Positions 8,756 to 17,194 of a stretch of DNA of 64,000 nt are shown here, one piece after another. The position numbers and the translations under genes were made by a program. The notes under the pieces were generated by a model, which did no database searches, was not told the DNA's origin, and worked only from the letters and a program-made list of their open reading frames with translations. The DNA lies in assembly GCF_008086115.1 (NCBI RefSeq), contig NZ_VSIY01000013.1, forward strand, positions 1 through 64,000, written 5' to 3'. How positions within the stretch are numbered: the first letter of the stretch is position 1; each line of letters opens with the position of its first letter. This DNA comes from Maritimibacter fusiformis. GTDB lineage: Bacteria > Pseudomonadota > Alphaproteobacteria > Rhodobacterales > Rhodobacteraceae.

Positions 8756-10045
8756 TCAGCCGCCGTAGTCGAGGAACACCTGCGGCAGCACCAGCGACAA
8801 CCACGGCACGAAGGCGATGATCAGCAGCGCCACCACCATCGTGACCACCCACGGAAAGATGCGTCGCGCGATCTTGTCGAAAGGGATCTGCCCGACCTGG
8901 GCCGCCATGAACAGGTTGGCCCCCAGCGGCGGGGTCACGAAGCCGATGGCCAGCGCCACGATCATCACGATGCCGAAATGCACCGGGTCGATGCCCAGTT
9001 CGAGGGTGATCGGCAACAGCACCGGCGTCAGGATCACGATGGCCGCCAGCGTCTCGAGGAAGGTGCCGACGATCAGCAACAGCACGATGGTCGCCAGCAG
9101 CACCACATAGCGGCTCTGCGTCATCGACAGCACAAACTCGGCCAGTTGGGTGGGGATCTGTTCCAGCGCGATGATCCGCCCGAAGGCGACCGAAGCGCCG
9201 ATGATCACCAGCACCGCCGACACCAGCAGCGCCGAGTCGAGCATCATCTTGGGAATGTCGCGCAACGGCAGTTCCTTGTAGACGAACACGCTCACGATCA
9301 GCGCATAGACCACCGCGACGGCCGAGCTTTCGGTGGGCGTCACGATGCCGGAATAGATGCCGCCGAGCACCACCACCGGCATCAGCAGCGCCAGCTTGGC
9401 CTGGTTCAGCGCGGCCCAGACGCTGCCTTCATGCAGAACCGCCTCACCCTTGTGGGCCATCTTGCGGCGCTGGGTGATGTTGTAGACGATCAGCGTCAGC
9501 GCGATCACGATGCCCGGCACGATCCCGGCCATGAACAACGCTGTCACCGACACGCCCGCGGCGACCGCATAGACGATCATCACCACCGAGGGCGGGATCA
9601 TCACGCCAAGCCCGCCCGCGCTGGCCACCATCGCGCCGGCATAGGCGCGGTCATAGCCGCGCTCGACCAGCGCCGGGATCATCGCCAGCCCGATGGCCGC
9701 CACCGTGGCGCTGCCGGTGCCCGAGATCGCGGCGAAGAACAGGCAGGCCATGATCGTGACGGTTCCCAGATCGCCGGGGCTGCGCCCGAAGGCCCGGTCG
9801 GCCACCGCGATCAGGCGGCGCGAGATGCCGCCCTGCGCCATCAGGCTGCCGGCCAGCGTGAACAGCACCACCGCGATCAGCGTGAAACTGTTGATGCCCG
9901 AGACCAGCCCCAGCGCGTAAAGGTCGAAATTCAGGAACGGCACATAGGCGATGGCCAGAAGGCTCGCCGCGCCCAGCGCGATGCCGATCGGCACGCCGAT
10001 GATGAGCAGAAGCGCGAAGCTGCCGAACAGGATGGCGGTGGTCAT
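8756..10045 (-). CDS. TRAP transporter large permease (DctM family)
   Basis: Integral membrane subunit of a tripartite ATP-independent periplasmic transporter. The 429 residues contain about 12 hydrophobic segments and family signatures such as SGTGSATVAAIGLAMIPALV and GVMIPPSVVMIVYAVAAGVS. It works with the small permease and binding protein encoded just upstream on the same strand to import an organic solute, usually a carboxylate, using the sodium gradient. Its place next to the corrinoid module suggests that it imports that module's substrate. Confidence 0.95.
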   Translation of the reverse strand: MTTAILFGSFALLLIIGVPIGIALGAASLLAIAYVPFLNFDLYALGLVSGINSFTLIAVVLFTLAGSLMAQGGISRRLIAVADRAFGRSPGDLGTVTIMACLFFAAISGTGSATVAAIGLAMIPALVERGYDRAYAGAMVASAGGLGVMIPPSVVMIVYAVAAGVSVTALFMAGIVPGIVIALTLIVYNITQRRKMAHKGEAVLHEGSVWAALNQAKLALLMPVVVLGGIYSGIVTPTESSAVAVVYALIVSVFVYKELPLRDIPKMMLDSALLVSAVLVIIGASVAFGRIIALEQIPTQLAEFVLSMTQSRYVVLLATIVLLLIVGTFLETLAAIVILTPVLLPITLELGIDPVHFGIVMIVALAIGFVTPPLGANLFMAAQVGQIPFDKIARRIFPWVVTMVVALLIIAFVPWLSLVLPQVFLDYGG

Positions 10046-10048
10046 GGC

Positions 10049-10540
10049 TCAGATATCCAGTTGCGGGCCGAGGCGGGTATCTCCGCGCATGACCACGCGC
10101 CAAAGCGAATGCACCAGCCGGGCCGAACTCAGCGCGCCCGACAGGATGATCGCGGCATAAAGCACCCCCAGCGGCCATTCGGTCGAACTCAGGATCTTGC
10201 CCCGCTCGAACGCCTGCTGGGTGATGACCACGCCCAGCCAGCACACCATGACCGAGTAGACCAGGAACACCAGTTCGGCGAGCGCGAAGACCCAGCGGCG
10301 CAGGGCTTCGGGCAGAAGGTCGAGAACGGCGGTCACACGCATGTGCCGCCGCTCGCGTATCGCGTAGCTGACCCCGAAATAGATCATGTAGACGAAACAG
10401 AACCGGGCCAGTTCGTTGGCCACCGCGATGGAGGTGGAGAAGGCAAAGCGCGCGATCACGTCGGCAAAGACCAGCACGATGATCGCCCCGAGCATGGTGA
10501 CGATCACCACCGGCTCGAACCACTTTTCAAGCATGCGCAT
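10049..10540 (-). CDS. TRAP transporter small permease (DctQ family)
   Basis: Four-helix membrane subunit of 163 residues that bridges binding protein and large permease. Visible features are four hydrophobic segments and the DctQ-type stretch FSTSIAVANELARFCFVYMI. It lies between dctP and dctM in the order dctP-dctQ-dctM, with only 3 nt to dctM. ATG 10540 was chosen; a second Met two codons later is possible. Confidence 0.92.
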   Translation of the reverse strand: MRMLEKWFEPVVIVTMLGAIIVLVFADVIARFAFSTSIAVANELARFCFVYMIYFGVSYAIRERRHMRVTAVLDLLPEALRRWVFALAELVFLVYSVMVCWLGVVITQQAFERGKILSSTEWPLGVLYAAIILSGALSSARLVHSLWRVVMRGDTRLGPQLDI

Positions 10541-10563
10541 TCGCCCCTCCCCGTTTCGCGCGG

Positions 10564-11547
10564 CTACTTGCCGATGGCGGCCATGAAGGTGTCGTAGAAC
10601 GCATCACCCACCTTGGCGCGGATGTCGGCTTCGATGGCGCCGTTCATCGTCGCCCCCAGGCGCTGCTTGTCCTCCGTCGGCAGTTCGTTGACCTCAAGTC
10701 CGGCCGCCTTCAACTCGTCCAGCGTCGCCGCGTTGGCCTTGGCGGTCAAGTCGCGCTGCAACTCGACGGTCTCGCGCGCCACCTCGGTGACCAGGGCCTG
10801 TTCGTCCGCACTCAGCCCCTCGAACCAGTCGAGATTTGCCAGCCACAGTTCCGGCCAATAGATGTGTCCGGTCAGCGACACGTAGTCCTGCACTTCGAAG
10901 AAACGTTCGATGATCATCGAGCTCAGCGCGCTTTCCTGGCCGTCGATCAGGCCCTGTTGCAGCGAGGAATAGATCTCGCCCCACGCCAGCGGCACCGGCA
11001 CCGCGCCGACCGAACGCCAGGCCTTGATCGCGATGGGGTTGTCGGCCGACCGCATCCGGAGCCCCTCGAAGGCCTCGTAGCTGTCGAGCGGCGCGCGGCT
11101 GTTGGTAAAGCTGCGGAATCCAAGCTCCATGAAGCCCATGCTCTTGAGCCCGCGCCCCTCCATCGCCGCGGCGATCGCCTGTCCGGCCTCACCATCGAGA
11201 AGCGCGCGCGCCTGTTCTTCGTTCTCGAACAGGAGGAACTGGTCGAGCACCGCAAGCTCATCGACCGACGAGGAAAGGTGCACCGACGCGCCGGTGGTCA
11301 TGGTGATGTTGCCGGACTGGACCAGGTCGGTCATTTCCCGCACGCTGCCAAGCTGGCCGCCGGGGAACAGCTCGACCTGCATCGCGCCGTCCGACCGGGC
11401 TTCGATCTGCTCCTCGAAATAGACCAGCGCCTCGTGGATGGGCGAGCTTTCCGGCGTGGCGTGGCCGATCCTGATGGTGGTGTCCGCCAGCACGGGGCCG
11501 GTCAGCGCAACCGCGGCCCCAAAGGCCAGAATTGACGTGAGCTTCAT
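10564..11547 (-). CDS. TRAP transporter solute-binding protein (DctP family)
   Basis: Periplasmic binding protein of 327 residues with a signal peptide (MKLTSILAFGAAVALTGPVLA). Family features include TTIRIGHATPESSPIHEA at the N-terminus, LFPGGQLGSVREMTDLVQSG, and the region around LRMRSADNPIAIKAWRSVGA, which carries the carboxylate-anchoring arginine of DctP proteins. It indicates a ligand with a carboxyl group but does not name it. A good ribosome site (AGGAGGAGAA) precedes ATG 11547. Its promoter region holds a CG-centred palindrome at 11645-11656. Confidence 0.93.
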   Translation of the reverse strand: MKLTSILAFGAAVALTGPVLADTTIRIGHATPESSPIHEALVYFEEQIEARSDGAMQVELFPGGQLGSVREMTDLVQSGNITMTTGASVHLSSSVDELAVLDQFLLFENEEQARALLDGEAGQAIAAAMEGRGLKSMGFMELGFRSFTNSRAPLDSYEAFEGLRMRSADNPIAIKAWRSVGAVPVPLAWGEIYSSLQQGLIDGQESALSSMIIERFFEVQDYVSLTGHIYWPELWLANLDWFEGLSADEQALVTEVARETVELQRDLTAKANAATLDELKAAGLEVNELPTEDKQRLGATMNGAIEADIRAKVGDAFYDTFMAAIGK

Positions 11548-11642
11548 GGTTCTCCTCCTGAATTAACCATTCTATTGCAGTTTCGGCCGGTTCCCCCCGG
11601 CTCTCCCGCGCCGGCTCCGATGCGTCCCGGCCGTCGAGTATT

Positions 11643-11658
11643 TCGCATACGTATGCAA
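11643..11658. promoter_or_regulatory. LacI-type operator, second motif (TRAP promoter)
   Basis: GCATACGTATGC at 11645-11656 is a perfect 12-bp palindrome with a central CG, within TTTCGCATACGTATGCAAAT. It lies about 100 nt upstream of dctP in the 170-bp gap behind the methyltransferase gene. A near copy (TGCAAACGTATGCA) lies at 21570-21583 upstream of the SnoaL-like gene. The half-site differs from the GAATGCGCATTC operators, so a second LacI-family protein may bind here. The rest of 11548-11717 shows no gene. Confidence 0.55.
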
Positions 11659-11717
11659 ATACGATATACCAACCGTGCACAGCGATCAACGCTTTTTCGC
11701 ATCCGCATTCAATTCGA

Positions 11718-12782
11718 TCAGGACGCCCCGGCACGGGCGCGGCGGCCACGCCTCCCGCGCGCCTCGCTGCCCTCGCCAGCGGCTTTCGGCGGCTTGTTGA
11801 ACGCGATCCAGGCGGCCCCGTTGGCATCGTTGTTCATCAAAAGGTTGGCGGCGCGGATCGCTTCCATCTCCGACCCCGCACGCGCCTTGGTCGAGCCCAT
11901 CCCGGTCAGGGCCGCCAGCACCTCGGGGTCGATATCATCAGGCACCACGATGCCCGCCGCCGCCAGCGCGGCGCGCTTTTCCGCCAATTTTGTCGGCCCG
12001 ACCGGCAGCGCGATCGGGTTCATGATCGCCGAGGTCATCCCCGCCGCGATCGCCATCGGCAGAAAGGCATTGTTCACGCCATGCCGGTTCGGCAGGCCGA
12101 ACGAGATGTTCGAGGCGCCACAGGTCGTGTTGACACCCAACTCGTCACGCAGCCGCCGGATCAGCGCGAACACCTGCACCCCGGCCGTCGCCATCGCGCC
12201 CACCGGCATCACCAGCGGATCGACCACGATGTCATGCGCCGGGATGCCGAAATCCGCCGCGCGCTCGACGATCTTCTTCGCAACGGCAAAGCGCACGTCG
12301 GGGTCTTCGGAAATGCCGGTGTCGTCATTCGAGATCGCCACCACCGGCACGTTGTATTTCTTGACCAGCGGCAGGACCAGTTCCAGCCGCTCCTCCTCGC
12401 CGGTCACCGAGTTCAAAAGCGGCCGCCCCTCGCAGGCTTCCAGCCCCGCCTTCAACGCACCCGGCACCGAGCTGTCGATGCACAGGGGCACATCGACCAG
12501 CCCCTGCACCAGCTCGATCATCTGCCGCATCAGCGGCGGTTCGGTCTCGTTCGGGTTGGGGTTCGAGTTGAAGACGACCCCCGCGTTCACGTCGAGCATC
12601 GTCGCCCCCGCCGCGACCTGCGCCAGCGCATCGGACTCGACGGTCGAGAAGTCTCCGGCCTCAAGTTCGGCGGCCAGCTTCTTGCGGCCCGTGGGGTTGA
12701 TGCGCTCTCCGATCACGCAGAAGGGCTCGTCAAAGCCGATGATCGCGGTTTTGGTTTTGCTCTCGACGATGGTGCGGGTCAT
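11718..12782 (-). CDS. Methyltetrahydrofolate:corrinoid methyltransferase (pterin-binding domain)
   Basis: TIM-barrel methyltransferase of the pterin-binding (DHPS-like) family that moves methyl groups between a corrinoid protein and tetrahydrofolate (component MTII of corrinoid demethylases). Signatures are FCVIGERINPTGRKKLAAEL at the N-terminus, MLDVNAG, PLLNSVTGEEERLELVLPL, VAISNDDTG, IVVDPLVMPVGAM and TTCGASNISFGLPNRHGVNN. The 354 residues end in a basic tail (RGRRGRRARAGAS). It follows the MetF-like gene by 8 nt on the same strand. It has no MetH homocysteine or B12 domains, so it is a stand-alone enzyme. I infer transfer from methyl-corrinoid to THF. Confidence 0.9.
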   Translation of the reverse strand: MTRTIVESKTKTAIIGFDEPFCVIGERINPTGRKKLAAELEAGDFSTVESDALAQVAAGATMLDVNAGVVFNSNPNPNETEPPLMRQMIELVQGLVDVPLCIDSSVPGALKAGLEACEGRPLLNSVTGEEERLELVLPLVKKYNVPVVAISNDDTGISEDPDVRFAVAKKIVERAADFGIPAHDIVVDPLVMPVGAMATAGVQVFALIRRLRDELGVNTTCGASNISFGLPNRHGVNNAFLPMAIAAGMTSAIMNPIALPVGPTKLAEKRAALAAAGIVVPDDIDPEVLAALTGMGSTKARAGSEMEAIRAANLLMNNDANGAAWIAFNKPPKAAGEGSEARGRRGRRARAGAS

Positions 12783-12790
12783 GGGCTCTC

Positions 12791-13714
12791 TCAGATCTGG
12801 TTGGCGGGTTTGGCGGCATCGCCGCCGTTCTCGGTGGCCCAGGCGGCGCTGGCCGTGATGCCGCCGAGGGGGAAGAAATGGACCCGTTCGATGTTGAAAT
12901 CCGGGTTCGCCGCCTTGTGCGCCGCAAGGTCCGCAATCACGCGCTCCGGCGTAAACGGCAGCAGCAGCTTGGACACGTCGCGGGCGCGTTTTTGCAGCAC
13001 CCGCAGGCTTGCCCCCACCCCGCAGGCGACCGAGAACTTGATCAGGGTCTGGAGCTTGGCGGGCCCGGCGATGCCGATATGAATGGGCAGGTCGATCCCC
13101 TCGGCGGCCAGCCGGTCGGCCCAGGCGATAACCGGCGCCGCCTCGAAACAGAACTGGGTCACGATCGCCATGTCGGCATCGCTGCGATCACGGAACGCCT
13201 GCTTCCAACGCAGCGCGTCGAGCAGCGCCCGGTCCGAGCCGTCAGGCGCGATGTCGCGATTGCCCTCGGGGTGGCCCGCCACATGCAGACGCTTGAAGCC
13301 GGCGCGGTCGAACAGCCCGGTGTCGAGCATCTGCATCGAATCGGCGAACGCGCCCTTGGGCGCATCCAGACCGCCAGCCAGCAACAGCGCCTGATCCACC
13401 CCCGCCTCGCCCTGATAGCGCGCGATCCAGTCGGCCAGCATCGCCTTGTCGCGAATCATCCGGGCCGCGAAATGCGGCATCACGTCGAACCCCTCGGCCT
13501 TCAGCCGGGCGGCGGTGGCGACCATGTCGTCGATCGGGGTGCCGTCGATATGGGCGATGTAGACGCGGGTTTTCGCGGGCAGAAGGGCGCGGAAATCCTC
13601 AACCTTCTCTGCGGTGCGCGGCATCACCTCGATGGAGTAGCCGTCCAGAAACGCCTCGACCTCGGGCGCGGCGGGCCTGCCCCCGGCGTTCTTTCTGAAG
13701 TGCAACAGCGTCAT
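12791..13714 (-). CDS. Divergent methylenetetrahydrofolate reductase (MetF family)
   Basis: FAD-type TIM-barrel protein of 307 residues related to 5,10-methylene-THF reductase. Recognisable positions are an N-terminal GYSIEVMPRTAEKVEDF in place of the SFEFFPPK region, VYIAHIDGTP, LLLAGGLDAPKG, TQFCF in the place of TQFFF, and LPIHIGIAGP for the GIMP segment. It is clearly divergent from housekeeping MetF. ATG 13714 has a GGGAGG ribosome site. It is co-transcribed with the methyl-THF:corrinoid methyltransferase, so it probably oxidises methyl-THF to methylene-THF. A GAATGCGCATTC operator lies 69 nt upstream. Confidence 0.85.
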   Translation of the reverse strand: MTLLHFRKNAGGRPAAPEVEAFLDGYSIEVMPRTAEKVEDFRALLPAKTRVYIAHIDGTPIDDMVATAARLKAEGFDVMPHFAARMIRDKAMLADWIARYQGEAGVDQALLLAGGLDAPKGAFADSMQMLDTGLFDRAGFKRLHVAGHPEGNRDIAPDGSDRALLDALRWKQAFRDRSDADMAIVTQFCFEAAPVIAWADRLAAEGIDLPIHIGIAGPAKLQTLIKFSVACGVGASLRVLQKRARDVSKLLLPFTPERVIADLAAHKAANPDFNIERVHFFPLGGITASAAWATENGGDAAKPANQI

Positions 13715-13782
13715 CGGCGCCTCCCTGACTGGTGCCCGGCATGCTGTGTTTGCCGGGGCGGATTGCGGTCGTTTAACACGAC

Positions 13783-13796
13783 TGAATGCGCATTCA
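13783..13796. promoter_or_regulatory. LacI-type operator, copy 1 (metF-like side)
   Basis: TGAATGCGCATTCA is a perfect 14-bp palindrome with a central CG, the form bound by LacI-family repressors. It is 69 nt upstream of the metF-like start. Further copies occur at 13892-13905 and 20252-20265, all at promoters of the corrinoid module and nowhere else that I noticed. Confidence 0.75.
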
Positions 13797-13891
13797 TATC
13801 TTTTTTGATACTTTGCTTCATTTTTTGGCCGATTCAATCATGGCTCATGTTTGCAGTAGATTCCCGAAGCGATCTGCTGCTATAACGCATA

Positions 13892-13905
13892 TGAATGCGC
13901 ATTCG
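13892..13905. promoter_or_regulatory. LacI-type operator, copy 2 (UroD-like gene side)
   Basis: TGAATGCGCATTCG keeps the 12-bp palindrome GAATGCGCATTC. It lies 58 nt upstream of the UroD-fold methyltransferase start. Together with the copy at 13783 it flanks the divergent promoter region, and the 109-bp centre spacing would allow looping. Confidence 0.75.
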
Positions 13906-13963
13906 TCGCATCGTGTCACACGCACCACGGCCGAAACCCGTGCCGCAACAAGAGGATGCCACA

Positions 13964-15181
13964 ATGGCGATGACCCCGAGGGAGAATTTCAAGGCGGCGA
14001 TGGACCGGACCGGGCCGGAATGGGTGCCGATGGACATGGGCAAGCACATCGGTTCGATCCACAAGAAACACTATGCCGAACTGGCCAAGGCCCTGCCGGA
14101 ACTCGACCTGAAGAACAGCGCGGTGATTCTCGACCGCATGGCCCAGACCGTGGTGCCCGACGAATCGCTCCTGCAATACTTCAACATCGACTTCCGCTGG
14201 CTGGTCCCCAACTGGGTGCAACTGACCGAGCGCGAGGACATGGACGGCTATTTCGACATGTGGGGCGTGCCCTACAAGGGCGCGCATGGCGACCACTACG
14301 CGGTCGACAGCCAGGCCACCGCGCCGCTGGCCCATTGCGAAACCGTCGAGGATGTCGAAGCCTTCGCCTGGCCCGACCCCGAAGACCCGGCGCAGTTCGC
14401 CGGGCTGGGCGAGCGGGCGCGCGAGCTTTACGAGACCACCGGCTATGTGCTGGGGGCCGACGCGATCAAGGCCGGCCCGCTGATGTCGGCGCTGCAGATG
14501 CGCGGCTATGAGAAATACTTCATGGACATGGTCATCAACCCCGAACTGTCGGATGCGATCCTCGGCAAGATCACCGACCTTCTGTGCCGGATGTGGACCC
14601 GTTTCATGGACGAGGTCGGGCCATATGTGCAGATCGCCTATGTCACCGACGACCTCGGCACGCAGACCTCGCTCTTGCTGTCGCCCAAGCTCTACCGCAA
14701 GCGCATCAAGCCGTTTCACACGCAGCTTCACCAGCACATCAAGTCCTGTGCCGACGTGAAGCTGATGATGCACACCGACGGCGCGGTGCTGCCGCTGATC
14801 GAGGATCTGATCGAGACCGGGGCGGATATCCTCAACCCCGTGCAGACCTCGACCGCCGGCATGGACGACACCGCCGCACTGAACGAGAAATTCGGCGACC
14901 GCCTGGCGTTTCACGGCGCGATGGACGTGCAGCAGATGATGCCGAACGCGACCGGGGAAGAACTGCGTTGGGAGATCGCCCGGCGGATGACCGACCTCGG
15001 CTCGGATGGCGGCTATATCATCGCGCCGTGCCACAATATCGGCCACGACATCCCGGTCGAGAACACGCTGGCGTTTTTCCGCATGGCGCATGAGATGGGC
15101 CGCTACCCGATCGCGCTGGACGATGCGCTGGCCAGCAACGCCTCGTATTTCGAGCGCCTGCGCCGCGAGGGCGACGCATGA
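13964..15181 (+). CDS. UroD-fold corrinoid-dependent methyltransferase
   Basis: Member of the uroporphyrinogen decarboxylase/cobalamin-independent methyltransferase superfamily (MtaA/MtbA and O-demethylase MTI relatives), 405 residues. N-terminal TPRENFKAAMDRTGPEWVP is typical. The zinc region reads KLMMH270-TDGAVLPLIEDL, where many relatives have HxCG, and C356 sits in YIIAPCHNIG. One expected Cys is thus Asp272. True UroD is unlikely because the N-terminal porphyrin-binding signature is missing and the neighbours are corrinoid and THF genes. Probable role: transfer of a methyl group from the catabolic substrate to the corrinoid protein. It overlaps the aldolase start by 4 nt (ATGA). Confidence 0.85.
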   Translation: MAMTPRENFKAAMDRTGPEWVPMDMGKHIGSIHKKHYAELAKALPELDLKNSAVILDRMAQTVVPDESLLQYFNIDFRWLVPNWVQLTEREDMDGYFDMWGVPYKGAHGDHYAVDSQATAPLAHCETVEDVEAFAWPDPEDPAQFAGLGERARELYETTGYVLGADAIKAGPLMSALQMRGYEKYFMDMVINPELSDAILGKITDLLCRMWTRFMDEVGPYVQIAYVTDDLGTQTSLLLSPKLYRKRIKPFHTQLHQHIKSCADVKLMMHTDGAVLPLIEDLIETGADILNPVQTSTAGMDDTAALNEKFGDRLAFHGAMDVQQMMPNATGEELRWEIARRMTDLGSDGGYIIAPCHNIGHDIPVENTLAFFRMAHEMGRYPIALDDALASNASYFERLRREGDA

Positions 15182-15930
15182 CCCCCAACGCCCGCTTCAA
15201 GGCGCGTCTGGTGGCGCGCGAGCCGTTGGTCGGCTGTTTCGTCAAGACCCCGCACCCCACCGTGGTCGAGGTGCTGGGTGCGACGGATCTCGACTTCGTG
15301 GTGCTCGACGGCGAGCATTCGCCGTTCGACCGCGCCGCCATCGACGCATGCATGCTGGCCGCGCGTGCGGTCGGCTGCCCGGTGCTGGTGCGGGTGCCCG
15401 ACGACAACCCCGCCTTCATCCTGAACGTCCTCGACTGCGGCGCGGCGGGGGTGGTGGTGCCGCATGTGACCTCGCCCGAACAGGCCGCGCGCCTGGCCGC
15501 CGCGATGCGCTATGCCCCCGGCGGGCGCGGCATCGCCGGGACCACGCGGGCCGGTGGCTACGGCACGCGCCCCCTGCCCGAGCATCGCGCCCAGGCAGGC
15601 GACGAGGTGGCGCTGATCTGCCAGATCGAGGACCGCGAAGGCGTCGAGTGCTTCGAAGCCATCGCCGCCGTCGACGGTGTCGATGCCCTTTTCGTCGGAC
15701 GCGCCGACCTGACCGTCAGCTACGGGCTGGACGATTTCGCCGCCCCCGAGGTCGCCACGATCTGCGGCGAGGTGCTTGGCGCAAAAGGCGCCGCTACCGG
15801 CCTCTACTGCGGCCCCGCCGAGGACGCGGCACAATGGCGTGCCAGGGGTGCGAGTTTCGTCGTCACCGGTTCCGACCACACCTTCCTGATCGCCGGCGCC
15901 AAGGCGCTCGCGGCCACCATCAAACCCTGA
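15178..15930 (+). CDS. HpcH/HpaI-family aldolase
   Basis: Class II pyruvate aldolase of 250 residues, related to 4-hydroxy-2-oxo-heptanedioate and 2-keto-3-deoxy-rhamnonate aldolases. Motifs are LVGCFVKTPHPTVVEVLG, VVLDGEHSPFDR (active-site region), RVPDDNPAFILNVLDCGAAG, ICQIEDREGVE (metal-binding Glu) and FVGRADLT. It would split a 4-hydroxy-2-oxo acid to pyruvate plus an aldehyde, which implies that the pathway substrate is an oxygenated organic acid once demethylated. It is translationally coupled to the UroD-fold methyltransferase. Substrate not determinable. Confidence 0.88.
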   Translation: MTPNARFKARLVAREPLVGCFVKTPHPTVVEVLGATDLDFVVLDGEHSPFDRAAIDACMLAARAVGCPVLVRVPDDNPAFILNVLDCGAAGVVVPHVTSPEQAARLAAAMRYAPGGRGIAGTTRAGGYGTRPLPEHRAQAGDEVALICQIEDREGVECFEAIAAVDGVDALFVGRADLTVSYGLDDFAAPEVATICGEVLGAKGAATGLYCGPAEDAAQWRARGASFVVTGSDHTFLIAGAKALAATIKP

Positions 15931-15937
15931 GGTCATC

Positions 15938-17194
15938 ATGGCAAAAGACATGCTCACCCCCGATTACGCCCGCAACGTCCGCATCCTCGGCCATTCCGAT
16001 CAGGGCGGGCGTGCCGACGGCATCCAGATCATGGTGTCCGGCGGCTATGCCTATGTCGGGCACGTGTTCAACAATGGCTTTTCGGTGATCGACGTGCGCG
16101 ACGCGAAGAACCCGAAATTCGTGCGCCACATCCCGCAGCCCGAAGGCACCTGGAGCCAGCACATCCAGACCCATGGCGACATCATGATCGTCAACAACAT
16201 GTGCGACATGCTGCGGGTCGAGACCTCGGGCGCCTTCGATCCGGGCGACTATTACAAGGGCTCGGTGGCCGACAAGGTCGACATCACGGCGGGAGAGCGG
16301 CCCTATTCGGCCGGGATGCGCATCTATGACATCTCCGACCGCGCCAACCCGCGCGAGATCGCCTTTTTCGAGGTGCCGGGGCTGGGCGTTCACCGCACCT
16401 TCTGGGACGGCGGCGACTGGGTCTATTTCTCGGCCCTGCCGCCGGGGTTCTCCGACGACATCTTCATGATCGCGGATTTCAAAAACCCCGAGAAACCCGA
16501 GATCGTGTCGCAGCTCTGGCTGCCCGGCATGAACACGGCGGCGGGTGAGACGCCGCACTGGGACCAGAAATACCGCTACGCCCTGCACCATGCCATCGTG
16601 AAGGGCGATCTGGCCGCCGCCGCCTGGCGCGATGGCGGCATGTCGCTGATCGACGTGTCCGACCGCCACAACCCGCGCTTCATCAGCCACGACAACCCCT
16701 GCCCGCCGTTCGCCGGCCACACTCACAACACCCTGCCGCTGCCGGGCCGGGGCCTGATGTTCGTGGTCGAGGAAAGCCAGGCCGACAACTGCGAGGATGG
16801 CATCAAGCGCAACTGGGTCTATGACATCTCGGTGCCGGAAAACCCCGTCACCATCGCCACCACGCTGCCGCCCGACGAGATCGACTACAAATCGAAAGGC
16901 GGCCAGTTCGGCCCGCACAACGTGCACGAAAACCGCTCCGAGGGCTTCCAGAGCGAGGAATTGATGTTCGTGAGCTACCAGAACGCCGGTTTGCGGGTCT
17001 ATGACATCTCGAACCCCTTCCGCCCCGAAGAGGTCGCCGCCTGCGTGCCGCCCGCGCCGGACAAGCTGATGGATTACCGCCCCAACCGGCCCGTGGTGGT
17101 CGACACCACAGATGTCTATGTCGACAAGGCCGGGCTGATCTACACCACCGACATGAATGCCGGGCTGACGATCATGGAGCTGGAGGGACTCTGA
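15938..17194 (+). CDS. LVIVD-repeat beta-propeller protein
   Basis: Protein of 418 residues made of repeated blades such as FSVIDVRDAKNPKFVRH, MRIYDISDRANPREI, MSLIDVSDRHNPRFIS and LRVYDISNPFRPEEV, which are LVIVD repeats. There is no signal peptide, so it is probably cytoplasmic. Histidines recur at equivalent places: H42, H75/H79, H152, H217/H218, H261/H263 and H327/H330. Such a ring of His resembles metal centres of propeller enzymes (carotenoid oxygenases, methanethiol oxidases). An enzymatic role is inference. It overlaps the next gene by one base and belongs to the aldolase operon. Confidence 0.8.
   Translation: MAKDMLTPDYARNVRILGHSDQGGRADGIQIMVSGGYAYVGHVFNNGFSVIDVRDAKNPKFVRHIPQPEGTWSQHIQTHGDIMIVNNMCDMLRVETSGAFDPGDYYKGSVADKVDITAGERPYSAGMRIYDISDRANPREIAFFEVPGLGVHRTFWDGGDWVYFSALPPGFSDDIFMIADFKNPEKPEIVSQLWLPGMNTAAGETPHWDQKYRYALHHAIVKGDLAAAAWRDGGMSLIDVSDRHNPRFISHDNPCPPFAGHTHNTLPLPGRGLMFVVEESQADNCEDGIKRNWVYDISVPENPVTIATTLPPDEIDYKSKGGQFGPHNVHENRSEGFQSEELMFVSYQNAGLRVYDISNPFRPEEVAACVPPAPDKLMDYRPNRPVVVDTTDVYVDKAGLIYTTDMNAGLTIMELEGL

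Noticed and set aside
13964..15181. Haem-pathway uroporphyrinogen decarboxylase (hemE)
   Set aside because: The neighbours are corrinoid and THF genes, and the sequence lacks the N-terminal porphyrin-binding signature while keeping the His/Cys region of the methyltransferase branch.
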